The notes beneath the pieces were generated by a model. The model saw only the letters and a program-made list of their open reading frames with translations. It did no database searches and had not been told where the DNA came from. From JBKBIP01 sp046297495 (lineage in GTDB: Bacteria; Planctomycetota; Planctomycetia; Gemmatales; Gemmataceae): a stretch of DNA of 64,000 bases. Shown piece after piece: positions 41,706 through 51,477 of the stretch. Position 1 is the stretch's first letter, and each line of letters starts with the position of its first letter. Position numbers and translations under genes: made by a program. The DNA lies in contig JBKBIP010000029.1 in the NCBI GenBank assembly GCA_046297495.1, positions 15,873 through 79,872 on the forward strand, read 5' to 3'.

Positions 41706-42662
41706 ATGAGCAAATGGAAGCTCGTGACGGGCGGAGCAGGATTTATTGGCTCGCACTTGGTCGAGGCGTTGTTGGACCAAGGAGAGCGGGTGCGCGTGTT
41801 GGATGATTTCAGCACCGGCTTGCGCTCGAACTTGTCGGAAAGGCATCCGTGCCTGGAGATCATCGAAGGGGATTTGGCGGATGAGAACAGCGTGCGCCGC
41901 GCCATGCGGGATGTCGCGGTGGTGTTTCACCTGGGAGCGTTGGCCTCGGTGCAGAAAAGCGTGGAGGAGCCAAAGGTAACGCATCGGGTCTGCGCCAGCG
42001 GCACCTTGGAGGTGCTCGACGCGGCGCGGTGGGCCGGCGTGCGCCGCGTGGTCTATGCCGCCAGCAGCAGCGCCTACGGCTTGCCCTGCGGCGATCTCCA
42101 GGCGGAAACCGAGCCGGCGCAGCCCTTGTCCCCCTATGCTGCCGCCAAGCTGGCCGGCGAGCTATACGCCCAAGCCTTCGCCGCCACGTATGGCCTGGAG
42201 ACGGTTCGGTTGCGGTTCTTCAACATCTTCGGCCCCCGCCAACGCGCCGACAGTCCCTATTCCGGCGTCATCGCCCTGTTCCTCGCCGCCATGACGCAAG
42301 GCCGGCGGCCCACCATTTTCGGCGACGGCCTCCAGTCGCGAGATTTCACCTATGTCACCGATGTGGTCCAAGCCTTGCGGCAGGCTGCCACGGTGCCGGG
42401 GATTTCCGGCAAAGTATATAACGTCGGCACCGGCCGCGGCGTCAACTTGCTGGAGCTGGTGGCAGCTATTAATCAGCTATTAGGCACAGAATTAACACCC
42501 AAGCACGAATCCCCGCGCCCCGGCGACGTGCGCCATTCCCGCGCCGACATCCGCTTGGCCCAAGCGGAGCTGGGCTACCAGCCCGAAGTGTCCTTTCCGC
42601 AAGGTTTGGCCAAGACGTTGGAGTGGTATCGCGCGGCGGAATTGACGGTGGCAGGTGTTTAA
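41706..42662 (+). CDS. NAD-dependent sugar epimerase/dehydratase (extended SDR)
   Basis: The 318-residue protein has the NAD site TGGAGFIGSHL (8-18), the catalytic YAAAK preceded by AASSSAYG, and a substrate region GPRQRADSPYSGVI. This is the UDP-glucose 4-epimerase/WbpP group that interconverts nucleotide sugars. The next gene is a sugar aminotransferase, and a glycosyltransferase faces them, so all three fit surface-glycan synthesis. The exact substrate cannot be read from the motifs. Confidence 0.93.
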   Translation: MSKWKLVTGGAGFIGSHLVEALLDQGERVRVLDDFSTGLRSNLSERHPCLEIIEGDLADENSVRRAMRDVAVVFHLGALASVQKSVEEPKVTHRVCASGTLEVLDAARWAGVRRVVYAASSSAYGLPCGDLQAETEPAQPLSPYAAAKLAGELYAQAFAATYGLETVRLRFFNIFGPRQRADSPYSGVIALFLAAMTQGRRPTIFGDGLQSRDFTYVTDVVQALRQAATVPGISGKVYNVGTGRGVNLLELVAAINQLLGTELTPKHESPRPGDVRHSRADIRLAQAELGYQPEVSFPQGLAKTLEWYRAAELTVAGV

Positions 42663-42800
42663 CGTGCGTGCCGCGGGCGGGCTGGCGTAGCGGGATTTTC
42701 CCCTTGACACAACCTGTCCTGGCGGACTACCCTCTGCGTCACTTCGGTAGGCGGGCGCCAACACTCAGCCCGTGGGATGAAGGGGGGAGGGATTCCGTCC

Positions 42801-43958
42801 ATGAGCACGTCCATGAACGCAGGGGTTCCCTTGTGTGATTTGCAAGGGCAGTATCGGGAATTGCAAGCGGACATCGAGGCCGCCGTGCTGCGCGTCTTGG
42901 CGTCGGGGCAAGTCATCAATGGCCCGGACGTGGCGGCTTTGGAGGAAGAAGTGGCCCGCTATTGTGGGGCGGCCTACGGCGTTGGCTGTGCTTCCGGCAC
43001 CGATGCCTTGCTGCTGGCATTGCAGGCGCTCGGCGTCGGTCCCGGCACGGAAGTCATCTTGCCGCCGTTCACCTTCTTCGCCACGGTGGGTTCCGTCTGC
43101 CGCTTGGGGGCACGTCCCGTTTTCGCCGACATCGATCCCGTGACGTACAATCTCGATCCGCTGCAAGTCGAAAACAAAATCACCGAGCGCACGCGGGCTA
43201 TCATTCCCGTGCATCTTTATGGTCAGTGTTGTGACATGGAGCCGCTCTGGGATATCGCCGAGCGCCACCAGCTGCCGCTCATCGAGGACGCCGCCCAAGC
43301 CATCGGTGCCGAATATCAAGGAAAACGGACCGGCACGCTGGGAGCTGTCGGCTGTTTCAGCTTCTATCCCAGCAAGAATTTGGGCACCTACGGCGATGGC
43401 GGCATGGTCGTCACCAATGACGCGGAATGGGCACAGCGCATCGCTTGCCTGCGCGGCCACGGCATGGAGCCGAAGTATTATCACAAACTGATCGGCTGGA
43501 ACGCCCGGCTGGACACGGTCCAAGCCGCCATGCTGCGCGTCAAGCTGCCGCACCTCGATCGCTGGACGGAGATGCGTCAAGAGGCGGCCCAGCGCTACGA
43601 TATGCTGATCGAGGAACAGCACCTGACAGGATTCTTACATCGGCCTGTCACGCGCCCGCGTCGCCGGCATGTCTTCAATCAATACGTGACGCGCGTCGGC
43701 CAAGGCCAGCGCGACGCCTTGGTCCGGCATCTGAAGGGGCACAAGATCGGCTGCGAGATTTACTATCCCGTGCCGCTGCACTTGCAGGAATGCCTGACGT
43801 ACCTGGGTTATCAAGAAGGGGACTTCCCCGCCAGCGAAGCCGCTTGCCGGGAAGTGCTGGCCCTGCCCATGTTCCCGGAAATCACCGAGGAACAACAGGA
43901 CTTCGTCATTCAAACCTGCGCCAACTTCGTCCGCCAACGTCTCCGCCGGGCGGCGTAA
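42801..43958 (+). CDS. DegT/DnrJ/EryC1 sugar aminotransferase
   Basis: The start at 42801 is chosen because GGGGGGAGGG ends about ten bases upstream; an ATG at 42777 would place it inside that site. The 385-residue protein binds pyridoxal phosphate through the Lys of FYPSKNLGTYGDGG, with GCASGTDALLLAL and IEDAAQAIG as the other cofactor segments. It should aminate a keto sugar such as a UDP-3-keto or 4-keto sugar. It follows the epimerase gene. Confidence 0.93.
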   Translation: MSTSMNAGVPLCDLQGQYRELQADIEAAVLRVLASGQVINGPDVAALEEEVARYCGAAYGVGCASGTDALLLALQALGVGPGTEVILPPFTFFATVGSVCRLGARPVFADIDPVTYNLDPLQVENKITERTRAIIPVHLYGQCCDMEPLWDIAERHQLPLIEDAAQAIGAEYQGKRTGTLGAVGCFSFYPSKNLGTYGDGGMVVTNDAEWAQRIACLRGHGMEPKYYHKLIGWNARLDTVQAAMLRVKLPHLDRWTEMRQEAAQRYDMLIEEQHLTGFLHRPVTRPRRRHVFNQYVTRVGQGQRDALVRHLKGHKIGCEIYYPVPLHLQECLTYLGYQEGDFPASEAACREVLALPMFPEITEEQQDFVIQTCANFVRQRLRRAA

Positions 43959-43980
43959 GGTCAGAGGTCAGTGTTGAGCA

Positions 43981-43999
43981 AACGCGCCGCAGGCGCGTT
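43981..43999. terminator. Hairpin between convergent genes
   Basis: AACGCGCC (43981-43988) pairs with GGCGCGTT (43992-43999) around GCA. It lies between the stops of the aminotransferase and glycosyltransferase genes and could terminate both, although only a short T-rich tail follows. Confidence 0.5.
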
Positions 44000-44002
44000 G
44001 TT

Positions 44003-45079
44003 CTATCCTCCGCATTCCTGATACAACCGCGCATACCCATCCGCCATGATTTCGGGCCGGAAATGGTCCTCGTAGCAGCGCCGCGCCGCCGCCCCCAACG
44101 CGGGCAATTGGTCGCGCCGCTGGGCCAAGTCCGTGATGGCTTGGGCCAGCGCCGTCACATCGCGCGGCGGCACGACCAAGCCGGCGCCGGACAGGCGCGC
44201 GACTTCCGGCATGGCCCCGACATCAGTGACAATCAATGGCAGCCCCGCCGCCAACGCCTCCAAAAGCGACATGGGCATGGCCTCACTGAGCGAACAGAGC
44301 ACGAAGGCGTCCGCTCGCGCCAACCAATTCCCCACGTCCGAACGCTCGCCCCCAAACGACACACAGGCTTCGAGATGTAATTCTTGGGCCAGACATTGCA
44401 AATTGCCCCGTTCGGGACCGTCGCCGACTAGCCACAGCCGCAGGTCGGGCACGTCCGCGCGGGCCAAAGCCACGGCGCGGAGCAAGGTGGCTTGGTCCTT
44501 CACCGGCGACATCCGGGCGACATGCAGAAGCGTGAAGCCTTCTTTTGAGGGCATGTCGTTATCGTTCATCCCCACCGGGGCCGGCGCCGCGCCATTGCGG
44601 AGCGTGACGATCTGGGCCGGACGCGCTCCCGAGGTGAGCCGCAAATTGCGCCGCGTGGCTTCGCAAACAGCCACGACGCGCTGACAGCAGCGTGCCGCCA
44701 GCCAAAACAAGCGTTCCTGTTTCACCGGCTGCGGTGGCAGGACGAGACTATGCCGGGTACAGAGCACGCGGCGCACGCCGGCCAACCGGGCCAACGGAGC
44801 GGCGTTGATCGTTGCCTTGACGTTGTGACAATGCACCACGTCCGGCCGCGTCTCCCGAAACCCGCGATACACCCGCCAAGCCACTTGCCAACGCCGCCCC
44901 GGCCCATGCACGAAGACCGGAATGCCATCCCGGCGCAACCGTTCTTGCAACGGCCCCCCCTGAACCAAACAATGGACCGCTGGCGCGTGGCCGCTCTGCC
45001 GTTGCAACCGGCACAGCTGCGCGACCAGCGTTTCCGCCCCGCCCACTTCCAGGCTATTGACCACATGTGCGATGCGCAC
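44003..45079 (-). CDS. Glycosyltransferase family 4
   Basis: The 358-residue protein has the GT4 layout: an N-terminal Rossmann domain (VVNSLEVGGAETLVAQLCRL), the hinge segment HVARMSPVKDQATLLRAVAL, the nucleotide-sugar site with GDGPERGNLQCLAQ and the ESxSEAMPMSLLEALAAGLP-type signature. It transfers a sugar from an activated donor to a growing glycan. It converges on the aminotransferase gene. No membrane anchor is visible, so it works in the cytoplasm or at the membrane surface. Confidence 0.93.
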   Translation of the reverse strand: MRIAHVVNSLEVGGAETLVAQLCRLQRQSGHAPAVHCLVQGGPLQERLRRDGIPVFVHGPGRRWQVAWRVYRGFRETRPDVVHCHNVKATINAAPLARLAGVRRVLCTRHSLVLPPQPVKQERLFWLAARCCQRVVAVCEATRRNLRLTSGARPAQIVTLRNGAAPAPVGMNDNDMPSKEGFTLLHVARMSPVKDQATLLRAVALARADVPDLRLWLVGDGPERGNLQCLAQELHLEACVSFGGERSDVGNWLARADAFVLCSLSEAMPMSLLEALAAGLPLIVTDVGAMPEVARLSGAGLVVPPRDVTALAQAITDLAQRRDQLPALGAAARRCYEDHFRPEIMADGYARLYQECGG

Positions 45080-45205
45080 GGCTTCCCCTCCTTGGCGGGC
45101 TTGAGATGAAAGACAAAGTTATTCCAGCATTTTACATGGATTTGTTCCAGAGCAGATTGCGGTATGATGGAGATAGCGGGATCGACTTTTCATGAGAACA
45201 ACATC

Positions 45206-45976
45206 ATGCACTCATCGGACAATAACTCCGTAGCCGCTGCCGTTCCGTTCACCGCGCGGCCCTGGCTTTTGCCACTGCTAGGTTTCGCGCTCGTTTGGCC
45301 GACACTGATGACCTGGCTGTATTTCATTGTGTTGGCCGGGCCGGTGAGCGCTGAACGACCGGCGAATGAGCCGATGCAGATTGCCTATGCGCTGGGCAAA
45401 GCGGTGCAGTTCACTTGGCCGATTCTGTGTCTCTGGCTGGTCGCAGGTCGCTGGCCGAGATGGCGCAAACCGAGCTGGCGCGGTCTGGAACTCGGTCTGG
45501 GCTTTGGCGTGCTGGCATTCGCGGTCATCGTGGGACTGTATTTCGGCTTTCTGCGGAATAGTGAGATTTTTCAAGATGTGCCGACTCTGCTGCGCGCCAA
45601 GCTATGCGACTTCGGCCTAGCAACTCCCCCCGGCTTTATCCTGCTGGCTGGTTTTCTGTCACTGATTCACTCGTTCCTGGAAGAGTATTATTGGCGCTGG
45701 TTCGTGTTCGCTTGGCTGTGGCGCTGGTGGTCGTATTGGCCCGCCCTGGTCATTTCCAGCTTGGGCTTCATGGCGCACCATGTGATTGTCTTGGGGGTCT
45801 ATTTCCCCGATGACTTTTGGACGGTCGCCGCGCCGTTCTCCCTGTGTATCGCGGCTGGCGGCGCCGTTTGGGCCTGGTTATATGCTCGCACCGAAACCAT
45901 CTATCCCGCCTGGATCAGCCACGCGCTGGTCGATGTGGCCCTGATGGTGGTCGGATATAACTTGATGTTCGGATGA
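45206..45976 (+). CDS. CPBP-family intramembrane protease
   Basis: The 256-residue protein has about seven membrane segments. It carries the CPBP motif LEEYYWRWFVFAWL (the EExxxR site), the second conserved His region GFMAHHVIVLG and a late SHALVDVAL. The family includes Rce1-like prenyl-protease relatives and bacteriocin-immunity proteins. The ATG at 45206 was preferred over 45164. It converges with the aspartyl-protease gene, with a repeat between the stops. Confidence 0.86.
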   Translation: MHSSDNNSVAAAVPFTARPWLLPLLGFALVWPTLMTWLYFIVLAGPVSAERPANEPMQIAYALGKAVQFTWPILCLWLVAGRWPRWRKPSWRGLELGLGFGVLAFAVIVGLYFGFLRNSEIFQDVPTLLRAKLCDFGLATPPGFILLAGFLSLIHSFLEEYYWRWFVFAWLWRWWSYWPALVISSLGFMAHHVIVLGVYFPDDFWTVAAPFSLCIAAGGAVWAWLYARTETIYPAWISHALVDVALMVVGYNLMFG

Positions 45977-45991
45977 GAGGGCGGGTCGAAG

Positions 45992-46051
45992 AAAAGGGGA
46001 CGCGACTCGTATTTGTTTGACGGAGAGTGAATTCGAGTCGCGTCCCCTTTT
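45992..46051. repeat. Intergenic palindromic repeat, copy 2 (GGGGACGCGACTCG family)
   Basis: Inverted termini of 18 bp (45992-46009 and 46034-46051) flank a shortened 24-base core. It lies between two convergent genes. Compared with copies 1 and 3, about half of the core is missing. Confidence 0.85.
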
Positions 46052-46069
46052 TATTTGCTTTTTCTTTGC

Positions 46070-46963
46070 TTACAATCCGTGGCGCGGCTGGATGGTGAGA
46101 TACTGCTTTTTCCCTGCCCGTTGCACGACGACAATGGCCTTGCTGTCCGCGGGCACTTGGCTGGCGGCGAAGTAGCAATCGGCGACGCTGTCAGTCCAGC
46201 GGTCGTCTAATGTCAACATGCGGTCGCTAGCTCGCAGCCCGCCCCGTTCGGCGGCGCTGCCGGGGAGCACCGCGCGAACGACCACGCCGGGATCCGAATC
46301 GTCATGATCTTTTTCGACCACCATGCCCCATTGACCCGCCGGCGCCAGCACGCGCGGTTGGGCGGGTGCCTGCAAGGACTGGAGCAGCGCCGCCAGCACG
46401 TCGGGCGGCTCGTAGCCGGTGGGCACGAAGGTCAGACGCTGGGCTTGATAATCGATAGTCAAGCGATAGCGAGCGAAGAACGGCCAGCCGATGATCCCTT
46501 CGATTGGCCCAACTTGCTTGGCCAAGACTCCCAATCCCGGATGATCCATGACCAAGGCCGGCACCTGCTCCGCTTTCAAGGCGCCCATCATCAACGTATC
46601 CACCTGCGTTTGCCCCTGGAAACCGAACAGCGGCGGCGCGGGGCCGCCGGCGGCGCGGGGTGCTTTCAGGCCAGCTTCACGGGCCACCCTGTTGCTCAGG
46701 ATGACGAAGGGAGCGCCGGTGTCGAAGATGACCCGGTACGGTCCCTTGCCGTTGATTGTCACCGATACGGCCATGTGATGCGTCGGCAGCAGCTCGAACG
46801 GCACCGCCGCCCCTTGTGGCTGTGGCTCGTCCGTGTGCGAGGTGCGCGTGTGCGTGAAGAGAAACAACAGGCCGGCGAGCAGAAACGCGGCGTGCCGGCG
46901 CCAGCTGGCCTCTGCTTCGATCCATGAGGCCGAACGTGAGGACCATCCCTCCGCCATGCTCAC
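46070..46963 (-). CDS. Retropepsin-like aspartyl protease with PDZ domain
   Basis: The 297-residue protein has an N-terminal membrane anchor or signal (AAFLLAGLLFLFTHT), a retropepsin-like domain with IFDTGAPFVIL (active-site DTG) and a later IEGIIGWPFF, and a C-terminal PDZ (VRAVLPGSAAERGGLRASDR). It should act outside the cytoplasm as a regulatory protease or scaffold. It overlaps the next upstream gene by ATGA, and the two have the same domain order, so they arose by duplication. Confidence 0.86.
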   Translation of the reverse strand: MSMAEGWSSRSASWIEAEASWRRHAAFLLAGLLFLFTHTRTSHTDEPQPQGAAVPFELLPTHHMAVSVTINGKGPYRVIFDTGAPFVILSNRVAREAGLKAPRAAGGPAPPLFGFQGQTQVDTLMMGALKAEQVPALVMDHPGLGVLAKQVGPIEGIIGWPFFARYRLTIDYQAQRLTFVPTGYEPPDVLAALLQSLQAPAQPRVLAPAGQWGMVVEKDHDDSDPGVVVRAVLPGSAAERGGLRASDRMLTLDDRWTDSVADCYFAASQVPADSKAIVVVQRAGKKQYLTIQPRHGL

Positions 46964-47772
46964 AACCCCTTGCCAAGCGTGATGGTGAAAGCCATTTTGG
47001 CGTTGCCGCGCCGTACGGTGAGTGACACCACCGCCCCTTCGTTCCGCTCCGCGGCCAAGCGTGCCACGTCGGCGCGGTGGCGGACGGCTTCCTCGGCGAA
47101 GAGCACCAGCACATCCCCCGCGCGCAGGCCCGCTTTGGCGGCGGGGCTGTTAGGCAGGACGGCAGCAATGACCAGCCCCGGTTCCTGTTTGGCCAGCTCG
47201 ATGCCCAGGAAGCCGCGCGGATGCACACGGAAATCCGCTTGCTTATCCATGAGCACCGTCGCCAGCCGAGCCAGGTTGTCCGTGCCGGCGCCGTCTGGGC
47301 GGGGGGCGATCCGAGGTAACGGCGGATCGAACGGGAGTGGCGTCCAGGTCATCTTGGGCCGGGTGACATCCAGCTCAATGCGATAGCGGGCCAGGATGTT
47401 GTAACCGATGATGCCGTGCAATTCGACGCCCGCCAAGCCGAGCCGATTCATGGTTTGGATTTGGCTGGGGTCCGCGATGCGGCCTTTCGCTTGGTCGATG
47501 ACCACGCCCCCTTCGATCTCCAAACGGTCGAAGGTGGCCCAACCATCAGCGCCCGCTTCCACGCCCAACCGGGCAGCCACGGCTTGCGACACGCTCCAGG
47601 CCGGCGCCCCCGTGTCGAGGATGAAGTGCCACGGCCCCACGCCGTTGATGCGGGCGCGCACCAGTACATGCTTGGTATCAGTCAACCGATAAGGAACAGC
47701 GATCCCCCGCGCCTCCGCCGCCAGCACCGGCACCGCCCCAACGAGCATCAGCAAGGATAAACCCAAACGCAT
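46960..47772 (-). CDS. Retropepsin-like aspartyl protease with PDZ domain (paralogue)
   Basis: The 270-residue protein has a clear signal peptide (MRLGLSLLMLVGAVPVLAAE), the aspartyl-protease site FILDTGAPAWSV, ELHGIIGYNILARYRIELDV, and a C-terminal PDZ (IAAVLPNSPAAKAGLRAGDV). It is the upstream partner of the protein at 46070-46963. Because of the ATGA overlap the two are made in equal amounts and may form a heterodimer. Retropepsin-like enzymes need two DTG-bearing halves. Confidence 0.86.
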   Translation of the reverse strand: MRLGLSLLMLVGAVPVLAAEARGIAVPYRLTDTKHVLVRARINGVGPWHFILDTGAPAWSVSQAVAARLGVEAGADGWATFDRLEIEGGVVIDQAKGRIADPSQIQTMNRLGLAGVELHGIIGYNILARYRIELDVTRPKMTWTPLPFDPPLPRIAPRPDGAGTDNLARLATVLMDKQADFRVHPRGFLGIELAKQEPGLVIAAVLPNSPAAKAGLRAGDVLVLFAEEAVRHRADVARLAAERNEGAVVSLTVRRGNAKMAFTITLGKGL

Positions 47773-48645
47773 CGGCTGCCTCCCGTGAGAGGGATCAGGA
47801 ACTCAGCGCCATTCTAAAACAGAGCACAAAAAAATGCAGCCCGAAGCAGGGGATGGCCGACAAGAAAAAGGGGACGCGACTCGTATTTGCTAATGGAGAG
47901 TGGAGCGTGGCGGAATCGGATAACCAGCGAAATCGAGTCGCGTCCCCTTTTTTGGTTTTGGAGATTTCTCCTTGACATCCCAGGTTTGAAATGTGTAAAC
48001 TATGAGTAGAGAAAGAACCTCATCCCCGGTTGAGAACTTTACCCAACAATCAGGTCATTGCGGCGGCTGGATAGAAGATATTCAACCCGAACAGTGGCCG
48101 ACTCCTTTCGAATTGACAACCATTCAGAGGTGAGGTGATCGGGTAAAGGCTAACTCTCAATCGGTTTTGGGAGTTTGTCGCTTAGTTGGATCTTGGCTTA
48201 TACGGTCTCTGGTGGTTTCCAAAGACACCTTCTTCCAGTCCCCAGAGAAACCCGATAAGTAACTCCAATCCAACCGAGCCGGCGAACTCCCGTTTGCATT
48301 GGTGGATCGAAGCGATCCTCATTTCTCATACCACTCTTATTCCCTTTTTCTCCCTCAGCCACTGCGGAATGCTTGCGGGAGTTCGGTCCTTGCGGTACTT
48401 TGGTCAGTAAGGAACCGCCGAGAAATAATTTTCCAATTTAAGATGATGGTTGGATTGTCTTGCGTGGGCTGAGCGCGTGCGCGAAACGCTGAATCCCGCC
48501 ACGACGCCATGGGGAAGAGAGGGATCGGCATTTCCGAAGCCAAGGCGAGCGGATGGCCTAAGCTAGCTGGCAATAAGGCGTCACCGAAGGGCTTACGCCC
48601 GCCACTCGCCGGCACACCATCCCACTAATCGCGCATCCTTCGAGA
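47773..48645. other. Long intergenic region with repeats
   Basis: It contains the third GGGGACGCGACTCG repeat (47865-47952) and an imperfect inverted repeat (48026-48044 with 48141-48164, GGTTGAGA/TCTCAA and CTTTACCC/GGGTAAAG). No coding frame is convincing. The end leads into the TPR gene at 48646. Confidence 0.5.
47865..47952. repeat. Intergenic palindromic repeat, copy 3 (GGGGACGCGACTCG family)
   Basis: Inverted termini of 19 bp (47865-47883 and 47934-47952) flank a 50-base core that contains TATTTGCTAATGGAGAG and GCGGAATCGGATAACCAGCG. This core matches the reverse complement of copy 1 with about six differences. The termini are A5 and T5. Confidence 0.85.
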
Positions 48646-51477
48646 ATGGCAGTTCTTATCCGCATGACACACCTGGAACCTATTATCCGATTCTTTCTGG
48701 AACCTCTCGGCGCTGCGGCGGTCGTGGCGGCGGTGGTCGTGGGGATGGGGCTGGCGTATCTGGCGCTGGGGCGTGGTCCGCGCCGGTGGCGCGCGCTGCG
48801 GCGCGCTCAACGGCTGACACGGCAAGGGGACTGGCGCGGCGCGTTGGCGGCGGTGCGCGCTGGCCAAGCCTTGTCCCGCGCGGCTTCGGAATGGCAGGAG
48901 CGTTTGCGCCACGTTGAAGGAAGTTGCTGGTGGCAAGCGGCGGAGCAGGCGCTCCAGGAAAGACAGTTTGAAGACAGCGCGGAGCGCTTCCACCGCGCAG
49001 CTCGGTTGTGGCGCCTGGAGGAAGCGGATAGCGCGCGGCGCGTCAGCGTGGCCATGCGTGCGGAGGTCCGGCGCTTGTTCGCCGAAACACCGCCGGATCA
49101 ACCGGGCCCCGTGCTCGATATGATCACGCGCTTGCTACTGATCGAGACGCCCTGCCCGGAAGCCTGGTTCTGGCAAGCGCTGTGCCAGGCGCGCCAGGGC
49201 CAGATTGAGCAAGCCGTGAACTCGCTCAATGTGGCCGTGAACACCGCCGAGGGGCCATTCGTTGATCCGCTGCTATATCGGGGCATCTTGCTGATGTGGC
49301 AAGGACAGTTGCCGGAGGCGTTGCGGTCGCTGGCGGAAGCCCATCGCCTGGCCGCCGATTGTCCCTTTGTCAGTTGGCAGCTGGGGCTGGCTCTCAGCGC
49401 CGCGCAAAGCGACGCGAACTTGGCGGCCCGCGCGCTGCAACGCGCCTTGGGACCCCAAGGCTTGCCGCGCTGGCTCAAGACTCCGGAAAAGGTCTGGAGC
49501 GAAGGGTTTCCCGACGTGAACCGCTCTTATGTGCGGCGCCTGGCCGAGCAGCATCGCTTCGTTTGTCCGGTGTTGGGGACGGATGTGGCCGGCATGATCC
49601 GGCAAGGGATGGCCGCGCTGGCCCAAGCCCGCTATCGCCTGGGGCAGTGGGAAGAAGCCGCCGCCATGTTTTTGCAGCTGATGCAATCGGCGGCCCCCAC
49701 CGCCGGCGTGCTACGCGGCTTGGGGCTGGCCCTGGCTCGTCTCGACCGTTTCGACGAGGCCTTCAAACACTTGCGAGCGGCGCACGAATTGGAAAACCCC
49801 AAGGACCCATGGACGGCGGGCTATCTGGCCCTGTGCGCCGCGCGCGGCACGCCGATTGAGGACGCGGACAAGCCGCGCAACATCGCCTGGGGGGTCCAGC
49901 TGGTGTCTCGCTTCACTCGGCACGGCGATGCCGACTGGGCCGAATTGTGCGGGCGGATTTTCACCGAGGCGCGGCTGCGCGATGTGCCGCTATCACTAGA
50001 AGATCAACAATGGTTGGTCGCCACCCTGCTGTCCGTGGCCGCCGCCGATCCCTTGGCCGCCGCCGCTTACGACCACCTAGCCGCCACCGCGCCGGACGCC
50101 GTTCCGAACGAGGCGGCTTGGTTGTACTGCCAGGCCTGCGCCCAACACAGCCTGCACGGACGCCGCGACCAGCAATTGTTCGACCAAACCTTCGGCCATG
50201 TGACAGCGGCGCGCCAGTATTTCGAGCAACACGGCTGGGATTTCGGCGCCGTAGAATTTTTGTACCTCCAGCGCTGGGCCGCCGCGCGTCCGGGCGGGTA
50301 TCCACCGCTGCTTGGTCCGGAATATCCGCCGCGCGGCGCCTGCGTGCTACGGGCTTATTCCCGGCAACTCGAGGAACAGGACCGTTTCGATGAAGCCATT
50401 CAAGCCGCGCTCGCGTGGCAGCGTCTGGAGCCGGTCAGCAGCGCTCCTTTAGATCAGTTGGCGTACCTGAGTCATCGACAAGGAGATCGGGAAGCGGCCG
50501 TCGATTGGTTGCGACGATGGCACGACCTGCAACCCGGCCAACCGTTGCCGCTGCTGCGTCAAGCCGTGATTGAACAGGAACGCGGTCGCTTCCCGCAACG
50601 GGACCAAGCCCTTAGCCGAGCGCTGGCCATCACCGCAGGAGAACACCGCGCCGAAGTGGCGTTCTTGGGAGCGCGGCTCGTGTTGGCGGAAGTGTTGGGG
50701 GCTGCTCATTGCACCGAGGCGAACGAGGGTTGTCAATCTGTTGTCGATATTCTCTCCCGCCGCGCGGCGGAAGTCACGCGCTGGCTGGAAGAAACCTTGC
50801 GCGCGCGGCCGAATCACGTCGCCGCCCTGTGGTGCCTGGCCGCCGTGCGCTGGCTGGCGGGGGACCGCGCCGGCGTCGCCGCCTTGGCCGAATCCCTGAA
50901 TCATCCTGAAGTTGATGAGCCGCGCTTGCACGTTCTAGCCGCTTTATGTCAGTTGGTTGCCGGTGACTTCCCGCAAGTCCTGCTCGCCGCCGCCCGCGCG
51001 GTGTCCCATGCGGAAGTGGCGGCAGATAGTCGCTTGCTCGCGGCCTGGTCCTACTTGTACACCCATCAGACAGCGCATGCCAAATCATTGCTGATCCAGG
51101 TGGTTGCCGAGGACCCCAGCGCCGATTCCGCGCGGGCGTTGCTGGCCCAGCTTTGCCACGCCGAAGGGGACCTGGCCGAGGCGGTGCGCTGGTGGCAAGG
51201 GATCGCGGAACAGCGCCGCCGGCAGTGGCAGCTGGACGCCCCCTTGACGCAAACCTGGTTGCTGGCAGGGGTGTCGGCCTATGAGCAGGGCCAGTACCAG
51301 CAAGCGGCCAACGCTTTTCGACAAGCGGAAGGCAACGGGACGCCGGACCCGTACCTGCGCCAGCTGGCGGCGACGGCGTGGTTCCGCATGGGACAGCGCT
51401 TATTGTATGGCGTTGCACGGACATCCACACATCCAGACAATGGCCAGCCGATGGCCACGGAGGTAGGTTCCGCATGA
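48646..51477 (+). CDS. Large TPR-repeat protein with an N-terminal membrane anchor
   Basis: The 943-residue protein starts with a membrane helix (residues about 20-45, AAAVVAAVVVGMGLAYLALG). It then consists almost wholly of TPR-like helix pairs (EAWFWQALCQARQGQIEQAV, PTAGVLRGLGLALARLDRFD, AVRWWQG). No catalytic motif is seen. TPR proteins of this size scaffold other proteins at the cytoplasmic membrane. A second start (48664) is possible. Its stop overlaps the next gene by ATGA. Confidence 0.83.
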   Translation: MAVLIRMTHLEPIIRFFLEPLGAAAVVAAVVVGMGLAYLALGRGPRRWRALRRAQRLTRQGDWRGALAAVRAGQALSRAASEWQERLRHVEGSCWWQAAEQALQERQFEDSAERFHRAARLWRLEEADSARRVSVAMRAEVRRLFAETPPDQPGPVLDMITRLLLIETPCPEAWFWQALCQARQGQIEQAVNSLNVAVNTAEGPFVDPLLYRGILLMWQGQLPEALRSLAEAHRLAADCPFVSWQLGLALSAAQSDANLAARALQRALGPQGLPRWLKTPEKVWSEGFPDVNRSYVRRLAEQHRFVCPVLGTDVAGMIRQGMAALAQARYRLGQWEEAAAMFLQLMQSAAPTAGVLRGLGLALARLDRFDEAFKHLRAAHELENPKDPWTAGYLALCAARGTPIEDADKPRNIAWGVQLVSRFTRHGDADWAELCGRIFTEARLRDVPLSLEDQQWLVATLLSVAAADPLAAAAYDHLAATAPDAVPNEAAWLYCQACAQHSLHGRRDQQLFDQTFGHVTAARQYFEQHGWDFGAVEFLYLQRWAAARPGGYPPLLGPEYPPRGACVLRAYSRQLEEQDRFDEAIQAALAWQRLEPVSSAPLDQLAYLSHRQGDREAAVDWLRRWHDLQPGQPLPLLRQAVIEQERGRFPQRDQALSRALAITAGEHRAEVAFLGARLVLAEVLGAAHCTEANEGCQSVVDILSRRAAEVTRWLEETLRARPNHVAALWCLAAVRWLAGDRAGVAALAESLNHPEVDEPRLHVLAALCQLVAGDFPQVLLAAARAVSHAEVAADSRLLAAWSYLYTHQTAHAKSLLIQVVAEDPSADSARALLAQLCHAEGDLAEAVRWWQGIAEQRRRQWQLDAPLTQTWLLAGVSAYEQGQYQQAANAFRQAEGNGTPDPYLRQLAATAWFRMGQRLLYGVARTSTHPDNGQPMATEVGSA

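Noticed and set aside
48186..48410. Small plus-strand frame in the intergenic region before the TPR gene
   Set aside because: It has no ribosome site and no family-like sequence, and it lies among repeats.
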